Shown: one piece after another, positions 8,510 through 16,789 of the stretch
Layout: every line of letters begins with the position of its first letter
Numbering within the stretch: position 1 is the stretch's first letter
Origin: Corallococcus sp. EGB
GTDB lineage: Bacteria; Myxococcota; Myxococcia; Myxococcales; Myxococcaceae
Direction: 5' to 3'
Assembly: GCF_019968905.1 (NCBI RefSeq)
Contig: NZ_CP079946.1
Coordinates: 372,001 to 436,000, forward strand
DNA length: 64,000 bases
Program-made: the position numbers and the translations under genes
Notes under the pieces: generated by a model
The model's database searches: none
Told to the model about the DNA's origin: nothing
What the model saw: the letters and a program-made list of their open reading frames with translations, nothing else

Positions 8510-9436
8510 TCAGGGCTGGGGCGTCACCGGCTGCGCGGCCTCTTCGAGGTACGAGGGCGCGGAGACGAAGTCCCAGACCTGGTGGCGCGCCCACTCCTCG
8601 AACTTCTGCCAGCCCACGCGCGGGTAGCTGTTGCGCAGGGTGAGGATGTCCGCGTGGTAGCCCACGCGGTCGAGCCACTCGAACATGGCCGCCAGGTCCT
8701 CGCTCTGCTGCCGGAGCTGGGCCAGGGGAATCTGTTCGAAGTTGATGCGGTGGCCGCTCACCATGGAGAGCAGCGCGGCGGCCTGCTGGCCCGTCACCTC
8801 GTCGGAGGCGACGTCGATGCGCTCGCCGATGAAGCGCTCCGGGTCACTCAGCACGTACAGCGCGAAGCCGGCCAGGTCCTCCACCGCCACCATCTGCAGG
8901 CCGCGCGTCGCGGGCAGCCCCAGGGCCAGCGTCCCCTTCGCCAGCAGGTCGTACGTGGGCGAGCGGAGGAGGTTCTCCATGAAGAAGGCGGGGCCCAGGA
9001 TGGTGAAGGGCATGTCGCGCCGCCGCAGGTACAGCTCGACGGCGTGCTTGCTGTCGAAGTGCGGGATGCCCGTGAGCTCGGACGCGCCCGCCACGGACGA
9101 GTACACGAAGTGCCTCACGTTGGAGCGCTTCGCCGCGTCCGCCAGGTTCTTGCCGTGCTGGAGCTCCGCGTCCACGCCGCCTCCGCCAAAGGGCGTGGCC
9201 ATGGCGTAGACGGCGTCCACGCCGCGCATGGCGCTCTCCAGGGAAGTCGGGTCGTCGAAGTCCCCCTGGGCCAGGGTGACGCCGGGCCGGCGCAGGGCCC
9301 GGGCCGAGGGGGCGTCCACGTCGCGCACCAGCGCCACCACGTGGTGGCCCCGGTCCGCCAGCTTGCGGAGGACGGCGCCGCCCTGCTGGCCGGTGGCGCC
9401 AGTGACGAGCACGGTGATGGAGAAATCCACGGGCAT
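8510..9436 (-). CDS. NmrA-like NAD(P)-binding protein
   Basis: 308 residues, the size of NmrA/HSCARG-type atypical short-chain dehydrogenases. The start at 9436 has GGAGGT 8 bases upstream. The Rossmann motif is VLVTGATGQQGGAV (GxxGxxG), followed by VVALVRD, GDFDDPTSLESAM and HFVYSSVAG. The catalytic YxxxK of classical SDRs is replaced (SKHAVELYL), so this is more likely a redox sensor or regulator than an enzyme, although quinone oxidoreductases of this fold exist. It is divergent from the coiled-coil gene across 159 bp. Confidence 0.85.
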   Translation of the reverse strand: MPVDFSITVLVTGATGQQGGAVLRKLADRGHHVVALVRDVDAPSARALRRPGVTLAQGDFDDPTSLESAMRGVDAVYAMATPFGGGGVDAELQHGKNLADAAKRSNVRHFVYSSVAGASELTGIPHFDSKHAVELYLRRRDMPFTILGPAFFMENLLRSPTYDLLAKGTLALGLPATRGLQMVAVEDLAGFALYVLSDPERFIGERIDVASDEVTGQQAAALLSMVSGHRINFEQIPLAQLRQQSEDLAAMFEWLDRVGYHADILTLRNSYPRVGWQKFEEWARHQVWDFVSAPSYLEEAAQPVTPQP

Positions 9437-9595
9437 GGGTTCAGACCTCCGGATGCGACGTGTCATGGAAAGCTGGAGACGCCCCGTTTTTTTGGCGAGG
9501 CCCATCGGCCGCAGTGTCCTCCCCCGAGCACCGGCTCCCGAGGCAGGCAGGCGGCCGCCAGGGAGGGGCGGGCGGCGTGGCATCCTCCGGGTCCC

Positions 9596-10201
9596 ATGAG
9601 CAAGCGTGACACCCCCCCGTCCTCCGAGCTGGTCTCCGCCGCGCAGGCGCTCGACGCCGAGCTGGCGCGCTTCGAGGCGCTGTCGGAGCAGCTGAAGGAA
9701 GCGCCCCTGACGTCGGAGAAGCAGCTGGAGCGTGCGTCGAAGACGCTCAAGGAACTGGCGGACCTGGACGACGCCCTGCGCCTGCGCGTGGGCGCGCTGG
9801 TGCAGGCCATCACCGGGGTGCGCAACCGGCAGCAGACGCAGGCGGACGCGGTCAACGTGCGCGCGCAGGAGCTGCAGCAGCGCACGGAGGTCTTCAAGGA
9901 GCTGCTCACGCGCTACGGGGCGCTGGGGCAGAGCGCGGCGGACCTCAACGGGCGCATGCAGGAGTTCGCGGCGCTGCGTCAGCAGGCCACGCGCACGGCG
10001 GAGGAGGACGCGCGGCTCACGGAGGTCTTCACCTCGCTCCAGGCGCGCATGGCGGAGGTGGCGGACGAGGCGGCCACGCTGACGCGCGCGGCGGAGGAGG
10101 CGAAGTTCTCCGACATCGGCCGGCAGGCGGAGTCGCTGCGCCAGCAGCTGCTCTCCGCGCGCAACAAGCTGGGCCTGCTGCACCAGAGCCTGTCGAAGTG
10201 A
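9596..10201 (+). CDS. Coiled-coil protein
   Basis: 201 residues of almost continuous helix with heptad-like leucines (LDAELARFEALSEQLKE, then LLTRYGALGQSAADLNGRM, then LRQQLLSARNKLGLLHQSL). There is no signal peptide, membrane segment or catalytic motif. It is probably a cytoplasmic structural protein or scaffold. It ends 10 bp from the convergent DUF2203 gene with no terminator between. No specific function can be assigned. Confidence 0.75.
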   Translation: MSKRDTPPSSELVSAAQALDAELARFEALSEQLKEAPLTSEKQLERASKTLKELADLDDALRLRVGALVQAITGVRNRQQTQADAVNVRAQELQQRTEVFKELLTRYGALGQSAADLNGRMQEFAALRQQATRTAEEDARLTEVFTSLQARMAEVADEAATLTRAAEEAKFSDIGRQAESLRQQLLSARNKLGLLHQSLSK

Positions 10202-10211
10202 GCGGGCGCCC

Positions 10212-10616
10212 TCAGCTGAGGTAGGTGGGCTCGAAGTCGTCCGGGCTGTCGATGGGGCGGCGCCCGGAGAAGCCGGCCTTCACGTCGTGCCAGTGCGCCA
10301 CGGCGCTCTCTCCGTAGCGCCAGCAGAGGTAGACGGGCTCCTCGCCGCGCCGCGCGTGGAAGTCCACCAGGCCGTCCGCGCCCTTGATCTCCAGGCCCAT
10401 CTCCTGGAGCGGGCCCAACTCGCGGCGGATGCGCTCCAGGAGCTCCTCGCGCTCCTCGCGGAAGGAGCGCACCTCGGCGGTGTCGGGAGGGGCCTCCGGG
10501 CCGTCCAGCACCTCGGCCAGCTTCTGCACGCGCTCCACCCAGGGGCGCACACGCCCGAAGGTCTTCGTCAGCAACGGCACCAGCCGGCTGGCCTCTTCCA
10601 CGCTGAAAAAGCGCAT
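10212..10616 (-). CDS. DUF2203 family protein
   Basis: 134 residues. MRFFSVEEASRLVPLL, then ELGPLQEMGLEIKGADGLVDFHA, then EEPVYLCWRYGE and HWHDVKAGFSGRRPID match the order of conserved blocks in DUF2203, a small uncharacterised bacterial and archaeal family. The ATG at 10616 is where similarity begins; the upstream Shine-Dalgarno is poor. It lies 118 bp downstream of the SprT-like gene on the same strand. Function unknown. Confidence 0.8.
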   Translation of the reverse strand: MRFFSVEEASRLVPLLTKTFGRVRPWVERVQKLAEVLDGPEAPPDTAEVRSFREEREELLERIRRELGPLQEMGLEIKGADGLVDFHARRGEEPVYLCWRYGESAVAHWHDVKAGFSGRRPIDSPDDFEPTYLS

Positions 10617-10697
10617 CGGGGGGACAGCATGCAGTGTGCGCCCCGCGCCCGCCACCCCGTTGCGAGTGGGGACGGGCGCCCATGTCACGGCCAGATG

Positions 10698-10716
10698 GAC
10701 CTGTCTGAAACAGGTC
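10698..10716. repeat. Inverted repeat GACCTGT-N5-ACAGGTC
   Basis: A perfect 7-bp inverted repeat with a 5-bp spacer lies between the stop of the SprT-like gene (10735) and the start of the DUF2203 gene (10616). It has no T-run, so it is more likely an operator or a processing hairpin than a terminator. It is not the known Myxococcus LexA box. The role is a guess. Confidence 0.4.
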
Positions 10717-10734
10717 AACGCCCGGGAGGGGCGG

Positions 10735-11544
10735 TCAGCCGCGCCGCAGCGATGCCAGGTTCTCCAGCAGCCAGCGCCACGCGGCCTCGCGCAGGGGGAA
10801 GGCGGCCTCGCGCGCGAGAAACGCGGGGGTGTGCTCCGCGGCGCAGCGGCCGGTGGCGTCATGGGAGTCCGGGGCGGAGTCCGGGGCGGAGCCCGGGCCG
10901 GCGTCGGTGGCGGCGAGGTCCGCGTGCAGCAGGGCGTGGAAGACGATGAAGTCCACGACGAAGGCGGGCACGGTGGGGCGGTCCAGCGCGGGGTGGACGC
11001 GCACCTCTCGCAGGCGTGCGTCGTAGCCGCCCAGGTGGATGGTGCGGCGGGTGCGGCGGCCGGGACGGCGGGCCCAGCCCACCTCCACGGCGTGTACGCG
11101 CCCGTCGAAGTACGCCGCGTCGAGCCGGGCGTGGACGGCCTTCAGGTCGAAGCAGCGGCCACGGGTGCGCAGGGGCGCGCCGGGTCTGCGCTCGCGGCGC
11201 ACCTGGCCCTGGTGGGCGTGGCTGAAGGCCTCCAGGACTTCTCCGGAGGCGGCGTCACCGGCCACGTAGCGGGCCAGGGCGCGCACCACGGTGTCCGGCG
11301 CGTCCAGGAAGAGGTGGTGCAGGCGCAGGCGCACGCCTTCGGCGAGGCGGCGGTAGCTCACCAGGGTGGCGCGGTTGTCCGTGAGGCGCAGGTGCACCGG
11401 CAGGCCCAGGAGCGCGGACACGCGCCGGGCGAGCTCCGCGGCCCGGGGCAGCGCGTCCTCGCGCGAGGGCAGCCGCGAGCGCGCCGGGTCCCGCCCGGGC
11501 GCCGGGGCGTCGAACATCGCCAGCTGTCCGGGCGGTGGACGCAT
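10735..11544 (-). CDS. SprT-like protein with degenerate metalloprotease motif
   Basis: 269 residues. The fold signature of SprT-like proteins is present: FDLKAVHARLDAAYFDGRV, VEVGWARR and IHLGGYDARLREVRVHPALD. The helix with the zinc motif follows, and then HTPAFLAREAAFPLREAAWRWLLEN, matching the C-terminal HGPAF segment. However, the zinc motif reads HALLH at 203-207, so the catalytic Glu of HExxH is Ala. It may bind metal without proteolysis or have another role. The N-terminal 110 residues are not recognised. The ATG at 11544 is the first plausible start. Confidence 0.7.
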   Translation of the reverse strand: MRPPPGQLAMFDAPAPGRDPARSRLPSREDALPRAAELARRVSALLGLPVHLRLTDNRATLVSYRRLAEGVRLRLHHLFLDAPDTVVRALARYVAGDAASGEVLEAFSHAHQGQVRRERRPGAPLRTRGRCFDLKAVHARLDAAYFDGRVHAVEVGWARRPGRRTRRTIHLGGYDARLREVRVHPALDRPTVPAFVVDFIVFHALLHADLAATDAGPGSAPDSAPDSHDATGRCAAEHTPAFLAREAAFPLREAAWRWLLENLASLRRG

Positions 11545-11629
11545 CGCGGGAAAGGTAAGCCCTGCCCCCTCCCTCTGGCCAGGAGGATGCGCTCGGGCGT
11601 GTCGGGCGTCCCACGGGACGCCGCGGCCC

Positions 11630-14095
11630 TCACGCCTTGGGGGGCGAGGGGTAGCGGCCCGCGAGCGACGCGAGCACGGCGAGCAGCTCCCCGGGCTCCA
11701 CGGGCTTGGGCACGTGGCTCTGGAAGCCGGCGCGCAGCACGCGGGTGCGGTCCTCGGAGCGGGCGTAGGCGGTGATGGCCACCGCCGGGGTGCGGCCTCC
11801 CCTGGCGGGGGACAGCGTGCGCACGCGCTCGATGAAGCCATAGCCGTCCGTGCCGGGCATGCCGATGTCGGAGACGAGCACGTCCGGATGTTCCGCCTGG
11901 AGCACGCGGAGCCCCTCTTCCGCGGAGCCCGCGGTCACCACCTGGGCGCCGCTGTCCTCCAGGAGCGTGCGCAGCAGCTCCCGCGCGTCCTCTTCGTCAT
12001 CCACCACGAGCACGCGCACGCCGCCCAGCTCCGGCGGGGGCACGCGCACCGGGGCCGGCGCGGGCGGTCTCGGCGACGGCGGCATGGCGGGGTCGCGCCG
12101 CAGGGTGGCGGACAGGGGCAGCCGCACGGTGAAGGCGGAGCCCCGGCCCTCGCCGTCGCTGGCGGCGGTGACGGTGCCGCCGTGCATCTCCACGATGTGC
12201 CGCACGATGGACAGCCCCAGCCCCAGGCCGCCCGTCTTGCGCGTGGTGCCGCTGTCGGCCTGGCGGAAGCGCTCGAAGACGTGCGGCAGGAAGGCGGCGG
12301 AGATGCCCTGGCCGGTGTCCTCCACGGTGAGCTCCACGGTGGAGTCGCGCCGCGCCACCACCAGCCGCACGTGGCCGCCCCGGGGCGTGAACTTCACCGC
12401 GTTGGACAGCAGGTTCCACACCACCTGCTGGAGCCGGTGCGGGTCACCCATCACGCTGCTGGAGGTGTCCACCGTGGAGTGCACCTGGATGCCGCGCGCG
12501 TCCGCGGCGGGCTTCACGGAGTCGAGCGCCTGCTGCACCACCGTGGCCAGCTCCACGGGCTCCACGTCCAGCTTGAGCTTGCCGGACACGACGCGGCTGA
12601 CGTCGAGCAGGTCCTCGATGAGCTGCCCCTGTGAGCGCGCGTTGCGCTCGATGGTCTCCAGCGCGCGCTCGCGGCGCGGCTCGGTGAGGTTGCCGGTGCG
12701 CAGCAGCTGCACCCAGCCCAGGATGGCGGTGAGGGGCGTGCGCAGCTCGTGGCTGACGGTGGCGAGGAACTCGTCCTTGAGCTGGTTGGCCTCCTCGGCC
12801 TCGCGGCGCGCGGCGCTCTCGCGCACGAGCAGCGCTTCGCGGTCCATCTCCGCCTGCTTGCGGTCGGAGATGTCGATGACGCTGCCGATGTAGCCCAGGA
12901 AGTGCCCCTCCGCGTCGAAGCGGGGCGAGCCGGTGTCCACGGTCCACCGGTACTGCCCGTCGCTGCCGCGCAGCCGGTAGTCCATGCGGAAGGGCTGGCG
13001 GATGGCGTTGGCCTCCTCGAAGGTGCGCCGCGTGCGCTCCAGGTCATCGGGGTGGATGGCGTCCAGCCAGCCGAAGCCCAGGCCCGTGGCCTCGGTCTGG
13101 CCGGTGAAGGCATACCAGCCCCGGTTCACGTAGGTCGTGGAGCCCTGCACGTCCGTGATCCAGAGCATGACGGGGGCGTGGTCCGCCATGTTGCGGAAGC
13201 GGGCCTCGCTGTCGCGCACGGCCTCCAGCAGGTATTCGCGCTCCTGGGCCACGGCCTTCTGCTCGGTGATGTCGCGCGCGGCGGCGTAGATGAGGCCCAG
13301 CTCGGGCACGGGGCGCGCGGCCCACGCGAGCCACCGGTAGTCGCCGTCGCGGGTGCGGAAGCGGTTCTGGAAGCGCAGGGTGGGGATGCCCTGGGACAGC
13401 TTGCGCGTCTCTTCACGCGTGGCCTCCTGGTCGTCGGGGTGGACCAGGTCGATGGAGGGGCGCTGGTAGAGCTCCTCTTCGCTCCACCCGAGCACGTGGA
13501 CGAAGTACGCGTTCACGCGCTTGAAGTATCCGTCCATGCCCGCGATGCAGAACATGTCGGGGGACAGCTGGAAGAAGCGCTCGCGCTCCTCGGCCTCGGC
13601 GTGGCCGCGTTCGGCGCTGTCGAACGCGAAGGGGATGGCGGCTTGGGCCAGCGTGTCGTCGATGCAGGTGCAGAGCACGCGCAGTTGAGGCAGGGACACG
13701 TCCAGGTCCGCGCGTTCGGCCCGCGCCAGGATGCAGTCGCGCAGCAGCGCGTATTCGCGCGTGAGCAGGGACACGTCGGCGCCCAGGCGCAGGCGCTGGC
13801 GGCCATGGGCGCCAGCGGCTTCGCTGTGGTGGTGCGGGGGCTGTCCGCCGGGGTCCTCCTCGGCCTCCACGAGCACGGTGTGGAGCTCATCGAGCAGGGC
13901 GGGCAGGGCATCGACCACCTGAGCATGCGACAGGCGCAGGGGGGCGAAGAGGGGCGACACCCGCGCGGCCCAGTCCTCCAGGAGCGCGTCGCGGTCCACG
14001 TCCAGCAGCTGGGCCACGGACGCGGGGGAACGGCCCTTCATGGGCGTCCGCTCTTCGGAAGAAGGGCCCCGCTCTTGTGAACCCGATGAAGCCAT
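11630..14095 (-). CDS. Hybrid sensor histidine kinase (RsbRD-like, PAS, PAS, HisKA, HATPase, REC)
   Basis: About 821 residues. The start is uncertain: ATG 14095 or the in-frame ATG 14041 (18 codons shorter). Residues about 25-185 are the RsbRD-like helical domain with REYALLRDCIL. Two PAS domains follow (FFQLSPDMFCIAGMDGYFKR and MADHAPVMLWITDVQG), each ending in a PAC segment with DITEQ or DISDRKQ. HisKA has SHELRTPL with phospho-acceptor His449. The ATPase carries NLLSNAVKF, DTGQGIS and GGLGLGLSIV. A C-terminal receiver (VLVVDDEEDA, then DVLVSDIGMPG, then HVPKPVEPGE) completes it. It has no membrane segment, so it senses a cytoplasmic signal. It is an orphan with no separate regulator beside it. 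Confidence 0.9.
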   Translation of the reverse strand: MASSGSQERGPSSEERTPMKGRSPASVAQLLDVDRDALLEDWAARVSPLFAPLRLSHAQVVDALPALLDELHTVLVEAEEDPGGQPPHHHSEAAGAHGRQRLRLGADVSLLTREYALLRDCILARAERADLDVSLPQLRVLCTCIDDTLAQAAIPFAFDSAERGHAEAEERERFFQLSPDMFCIAGMDGYFKRVNAYFVHVLGWSEEELYQRPSIDLVHPDDQEATREETRKLSQGIPTLRFQNRFRTRDGDYRWLAWAARPVPELGLIYAAARDITEQKAVAQEREYLLEAVRDSEARFRNMADHAPVMLWITDVQGSTTYVNRGWYAFTGQTEATGLGFGWLDAIHPDDLERTRRTFEEANAIRQPFRMDYRLRGSDGQYRWTVDTGSPRFDAEGHFLGYIGSVIDISDRKQAEMDREALLVRESAARREAEEANQLKDEFLATVSHELRTPLTAILGWVQLLRTGNLTEPRRERALETIERNARSQGQLIEDLLDVSRVVSGKLKLDVEPVELATVVQQALDSVKPAADARGIQVHSTVDTSSSVMGDPHRLQQVVWNLLSNAVKFTPRGGHVRLVVARRDSTVELTVEDTGQGISAAFLPHVFERFRQADSGTTRKTGGLGLGLSIVRHIVEMHGGTVTAASDGEGRGSAFTVRLPLSATLRRDPAMPPSPRPPAPAPVRVPPPELGGVRVLVVDDEEDARELLRTLLEDSGAQVVTAGSAEEGLRVLQAEHPDVLVSDIGMPGTDGYGFIERVRTLSPARGGRTPAVAITAYARSEDRTRVLRAGFQSHVPKPVEPGELLAVLASLAGRYPSPPKA

Positions 14096-14131
14096 GAATG
14101 TGTCTACAGGTGCGGAGGCCGGGCTCGCATG

Positions 14132-14183
14132 GGCAGGGGCAGGGGGGCTGGCCCCTGCCGCCATGCCCGTCCACCGGACGGGC
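14132..14183 (-). terminator. Tandem stem-loops ending the cytochrome operon
   Basis: Two perfect hairpins lie directly after the cytochrome c stop codon: an 8-bp stem at 14165-14183 and a 9-bp stem at 14132-14159. No clear T-run follows, so termination may be factor-assisted. Confidence 0.55.
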
Positions 14184-14187
14184 AGGC

Positions 14188-14907
14188 CTACAGCCCCAGG
14201 TACGTGAGCAGCGCGCCCAGGTCCGCGTCGGACAGGGCCTCCGTGCCGTAGAGCGGCATGTTGCCGCCCACGCCGAAGAAGGGCCCATGCCGCACCTTCT
14301 CGATGACGACCTGCGCGTGCGGGATGCCCGGGAAGAGCCGGTCGTACTCCCGCGTCACCTCCGGCAACACCGACGCCAGGTCCGTCAGCCGGCCCTCGCC
14401 CGTGTGCGTCGCGCCATGGCAGGTCTGGCACGCGGCCCGGTACACCGCTTCGCCGCGCGTGGCGTCGCCCCGGGGCACGTCCTGGACGTCCTTCACCACC
14501 GTGAAGGGCAGCGCGGGCGCCTGCGCGTCCGGGCTGAGCCGCGACAGGTATTCATACAGCGCGCGGGCGCGCGGCTCCTGCGCGTCCAGCTTCTTCACGC
14601 CGCGCATGAAGTTCACGTAGCAGAAGTTCACCGCGTCCAGCAGCTGCGTCTCGTTGCCGCCCCACCAGCTGGGCCGCGCCGCCACGTCGTGCAGCGTGTG
14701 CCCGGAGTCGATGCGCCCCGCCGGCGCCTCCGGGGTCGTCGCGTGACACGTCGCGCACGAGAAGCGGTTGTACTCGCTCTCCGACAGCTTCGAGCTCCGG
14801 AACAACGCCTCCCCGTAATCCGCCGCGGCCTGGGGGCCGTCTTCACCGCCACACCCGGCCAGCGCTCCCAGGAGCAGCGCCGCCACACTCCCGCGCACGC
14901 CCCTCAC
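14188..14907 (-). CDS. Di-heme c-type cytochrome lipoprotein
   Basis: 239 residues. It starts at GTG 14907, overlapping the previous gene's TGA in GTGA, which implies translational coupling. The lipobox ALAGC gives lipidated Cys19. Two heme-binding sites are visible, CATCH (51-55) and CQTCH (160-164). Candidate axial Met residues include the one in the GGNMPLYGTEAL segment of the second domain. It is the last gene of the four-gene operon of exported proteins and should pass electrons on the periplasmic side or at the cell surface. The donor and acceptor are unknown. Confidence 0.85.
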   Translation of the reverse strand: MRGVRGSVAALLLGALAGCGGEDGPQAAADYGEALFRSSKLSESEYNRFSCATCHATTPEAPAGRIDSGHTLHDVAARPSWWGGNETQLLDAVNFCYVNFMRGVKKLDAQEPRARALYEYLSRLSPDAQAPALPFTVVKDVQDVPRGDATRGEAVYRAACQTCHGATHTGEGRLTDLASVLPEVTREYDRLFPGIPHAQVVIEKVRHGPFFGVGGNMPLYGTEALSDADLGALLTYLGL

Positions 14908-16142
14908 GGCTGCCCCCGGAGCAGGCTCACCGAGTCCGGGAAGATGCCCATCCGCACCGTGGACACCACCGTGCCCTCGCTCACGTCCACGACGTGCAAC
15001 GTGCCCGGGCCCAGGTGGTCCCCCTCGCAGACCGCCAGCCCGTGGCGCTCGTCCGGCGTCAGCATGAACTGGTGCACGTTGAGACAGCCGGCCTGAGACA
15101 GCTGCACCGTGCGCAGCACCGTGGACGTCGCCGCGTCGATGACCGCCACCGCGTCCTCCTGCTGATAGGGCATGTAGAGCGTGCGCCCGTCCCGAGTGAA
15201 AGCGCCGAACATGGGAGAGCCGCGCAGGAACACCGTGCGCTCCGGGTTCATCGTGCGCGTCCCGGGCTCCAGCACCTGCACCTGCCGGCTCGCCAGCGAG
15301 CTGACCCACACGTCCCCCGTCGTGGGCGACACCGTGAGCGCGTAGGGCTGATGGCGCGGATTCACCGCCGTGCCCGCGCCTGCCGCCACCTTCACGCGCG
15401 TCACCGGCCTGCCCTCCGCCGCCAGGTCCACCACCGCGACCTCGTCCGACCAGCAGGCCACGTACGCCGTGCGCTCGTCCGCGGACAGGCGCACCGCGTG
15501 CGGCGCGGGGCACACCTTCACGCGCTCCTTCACCGTCAGGGTCTCCGCGTCGAGGATGACCATGCGCGCGACCATGTCCTCCTCCGTCCCGCCCTGCCGC
15601 GCCACGTCCGCGACGCGCAGGAGGTCGAAGTGCGTCTGGTACAGCGTGCGCCCATCCGCGCTGACGATGACGTCCCCCGGGTTGCGATCCACTCGCGCGG
15701 ACGCCACCAGCCGGTTCGTCTTCGCGTCCAGCTTCAGGCAGTAGCCATCCGCCGTGCCCGTGCCATGCGCGCCATGCGGACCCGAGCCGCCGCCCGGCAC
15801 GTAGTTGGAGATGCCCACGTAGTAGAAGTCGCCCGCGGGAGACACCGCCGTGTGGTGCGGCCCCTCCAACTCCACCGGGTTGAGCCCCACCGGCACGCGC
15901 GCCAGCTCGCCCCAGCCCGGCGTGCCCAGCCCGTCCATCTCCAGCAGGCTGAGGGAGTCATCCAGGCTGTTGGTCACGATGAGCCGCCCGGAGGGCCCCG
16001 GAGGCGGCACCGTCGAACCGCCGCGCGTCCATGGAGCCGGCTCCGCGTACGTCAGCTCGGGGATGTCCGTGCCCGGCTCCGGGGGGGCGGTCTCCGAGCA
16101 CGCGCCCAGCGCCAGCGCGCAAAGCCAGGCAGCGCGCCTCAC
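14904..16142 (-). CDS. YVTN/YncE-type beta-propeller lipoprotein
   Basis: 412 residues. The GTG start at 16142 overlaps the upstream TGA (GTGA). Lipobox LGAC gives Cys15. The body consists of repeated blade motifs, for example SGRLIVTNSLDDSLSLLEM, PHAVRLSADERTAYVACWSDEVAVVDL and TLYMPYQQEDAVAVIDAATS, typical of seven-bladed YVTN propellers. In several operons such proteins accompany cytochromes or metal-handling enzymes. Second gene from the 3' end of the operon, feeding directly into the cytochrome c gene. Confidence 0.85.
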   Translation of the reverse strand: MRRAAWLCALALGACSETAPPEPGTDIPELTYAEPAPWTRGGSTVPPPGPSGRLIVTNSLDDSLSLLEMDGLGTPGWGELARVPVGLNPVELEGPHHTAVSPAGDFYYVGISNYVPGGGSGPHGAHGTGTADGYCLKLDAKTNRLVASARVDRNPGDVIVSADGRTLYQTHFDLLRVADVARQGGTEEDMVARMVILDAETLTVKERVKVCPAPHAVRLSADERTAYVACWSDEVAVVDLAAEGRPVTRVKVAAGAGTAVNPRHQPYALTVSPTTGDVWVSSLASRQVQVLEPGTRTMNPERTVFLRGSPMFGAFTRDGRTLYMPYQQEDAVAVIDAATSTVLRTVQLSQAGCLNVHQFMLTPDERHGLAVCEGDHLGPGTLHVVDVSEGTVVSTVRMGIFPDSVSLLRGQP

Positions 16143-16789
16143 CTGGCCATCCCCATGGTGAAGGGCACGGTGGACCCCATCGTGTACGGCCCCTCCGTGA
16201 TGCGGTTCTGCACCAGGTACGCGCTCACCACCTGGACCGACAGCCCCTTGCCCGCGGCCTCCTTCACCGTCTGCCAGGAGCCGTCATCCAGTTGCCACTG
16301 CAACTCCGACGTCAACACCTGGGCGATGGGGCACTCGCGTCCGGCGACTTGGACCTTCACCCAGTAGAGGTCGCCCGTGTACGGCGGCAGGTGGGCCTCG
16401 GCGGTGGGCAGCACGAGGTTCCCCAGCCACGCGAGCACCGAGCGCCGCGACTCGCGCGGAGGGCCCTCGGGGAGGGGGGAGGTGCGGCCCGGGCGCTCCA
16501 GCGACGCGCGCAGCGGGGACGTCCACTTCCACAGCGGCGCGGCCTGGTCCGTGAAGTACGTCTGCCCGGACTCGGGCGACACCAGCGTCACCGCGCGCGA
16601 GCTGTCCACGGGCTGGTTCCGCGCATCCTCCAGCGTGCGCCACGCTTCGTCCGTGGCGGCGCCCGCGTAGAGCGGCTCGCCGCACCCGGTGTCCTGGGGC
16701 TTGTTGTCGTCGTCATTGCATGCGCTCAGGGCCAGCAGCGCGACAGCGGCGGTGCTCCACGGCAGGGACGTCTTCAGTCTCATGGTCAT
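16139..16789 (-). CDS. Lipoprotein of unknown function in the cytochrome operon
   Basis: 216 residues. The ATG at 16789 overlaps the stop of the upstream gene in ATGA. The lipobox ALSAC gives Cys24, followed by an Asp-rich DDDNK, consistent with retention at a membrane or surface site. The middle has SPESGQTYFTDQAAPLWKW, a possible beta-sandwich, and PTAEAHLPPYTGDLYWVKVQV near the centre. No enzyme motif is seen. Its position between a BNR protein and a YVTN protein suggests a shared envelope complex. Confidence 0.75.
   Translation of the reverse strand: MTMRLKTSLPWSTAAVALLALSACNDDDNKPQDTGCGEPLYAGAATDEAWRTLEDARNQPVDSSRAVTLVSPESGQTYFTDQAAPLWKWTSPLRASLERPGRTSPLPEGPPRESRRSVLAWLGNLVLPTAEAHLPPYTGDLYWVKVQVAGRECPIAQVLTSELQWQLDDGSWQTVKEAAGKGLSVQVVSAYLVQNRITEGPYTMGSTVPFTMGMAR

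Noticed and set aside
10698-10716. LexA (SOS) box reading of the GACCTGT palindrome
   Set aside because: The sequence does not fit the Myxococcus LexA consensus and neither adjacent gene is an SOS gene.
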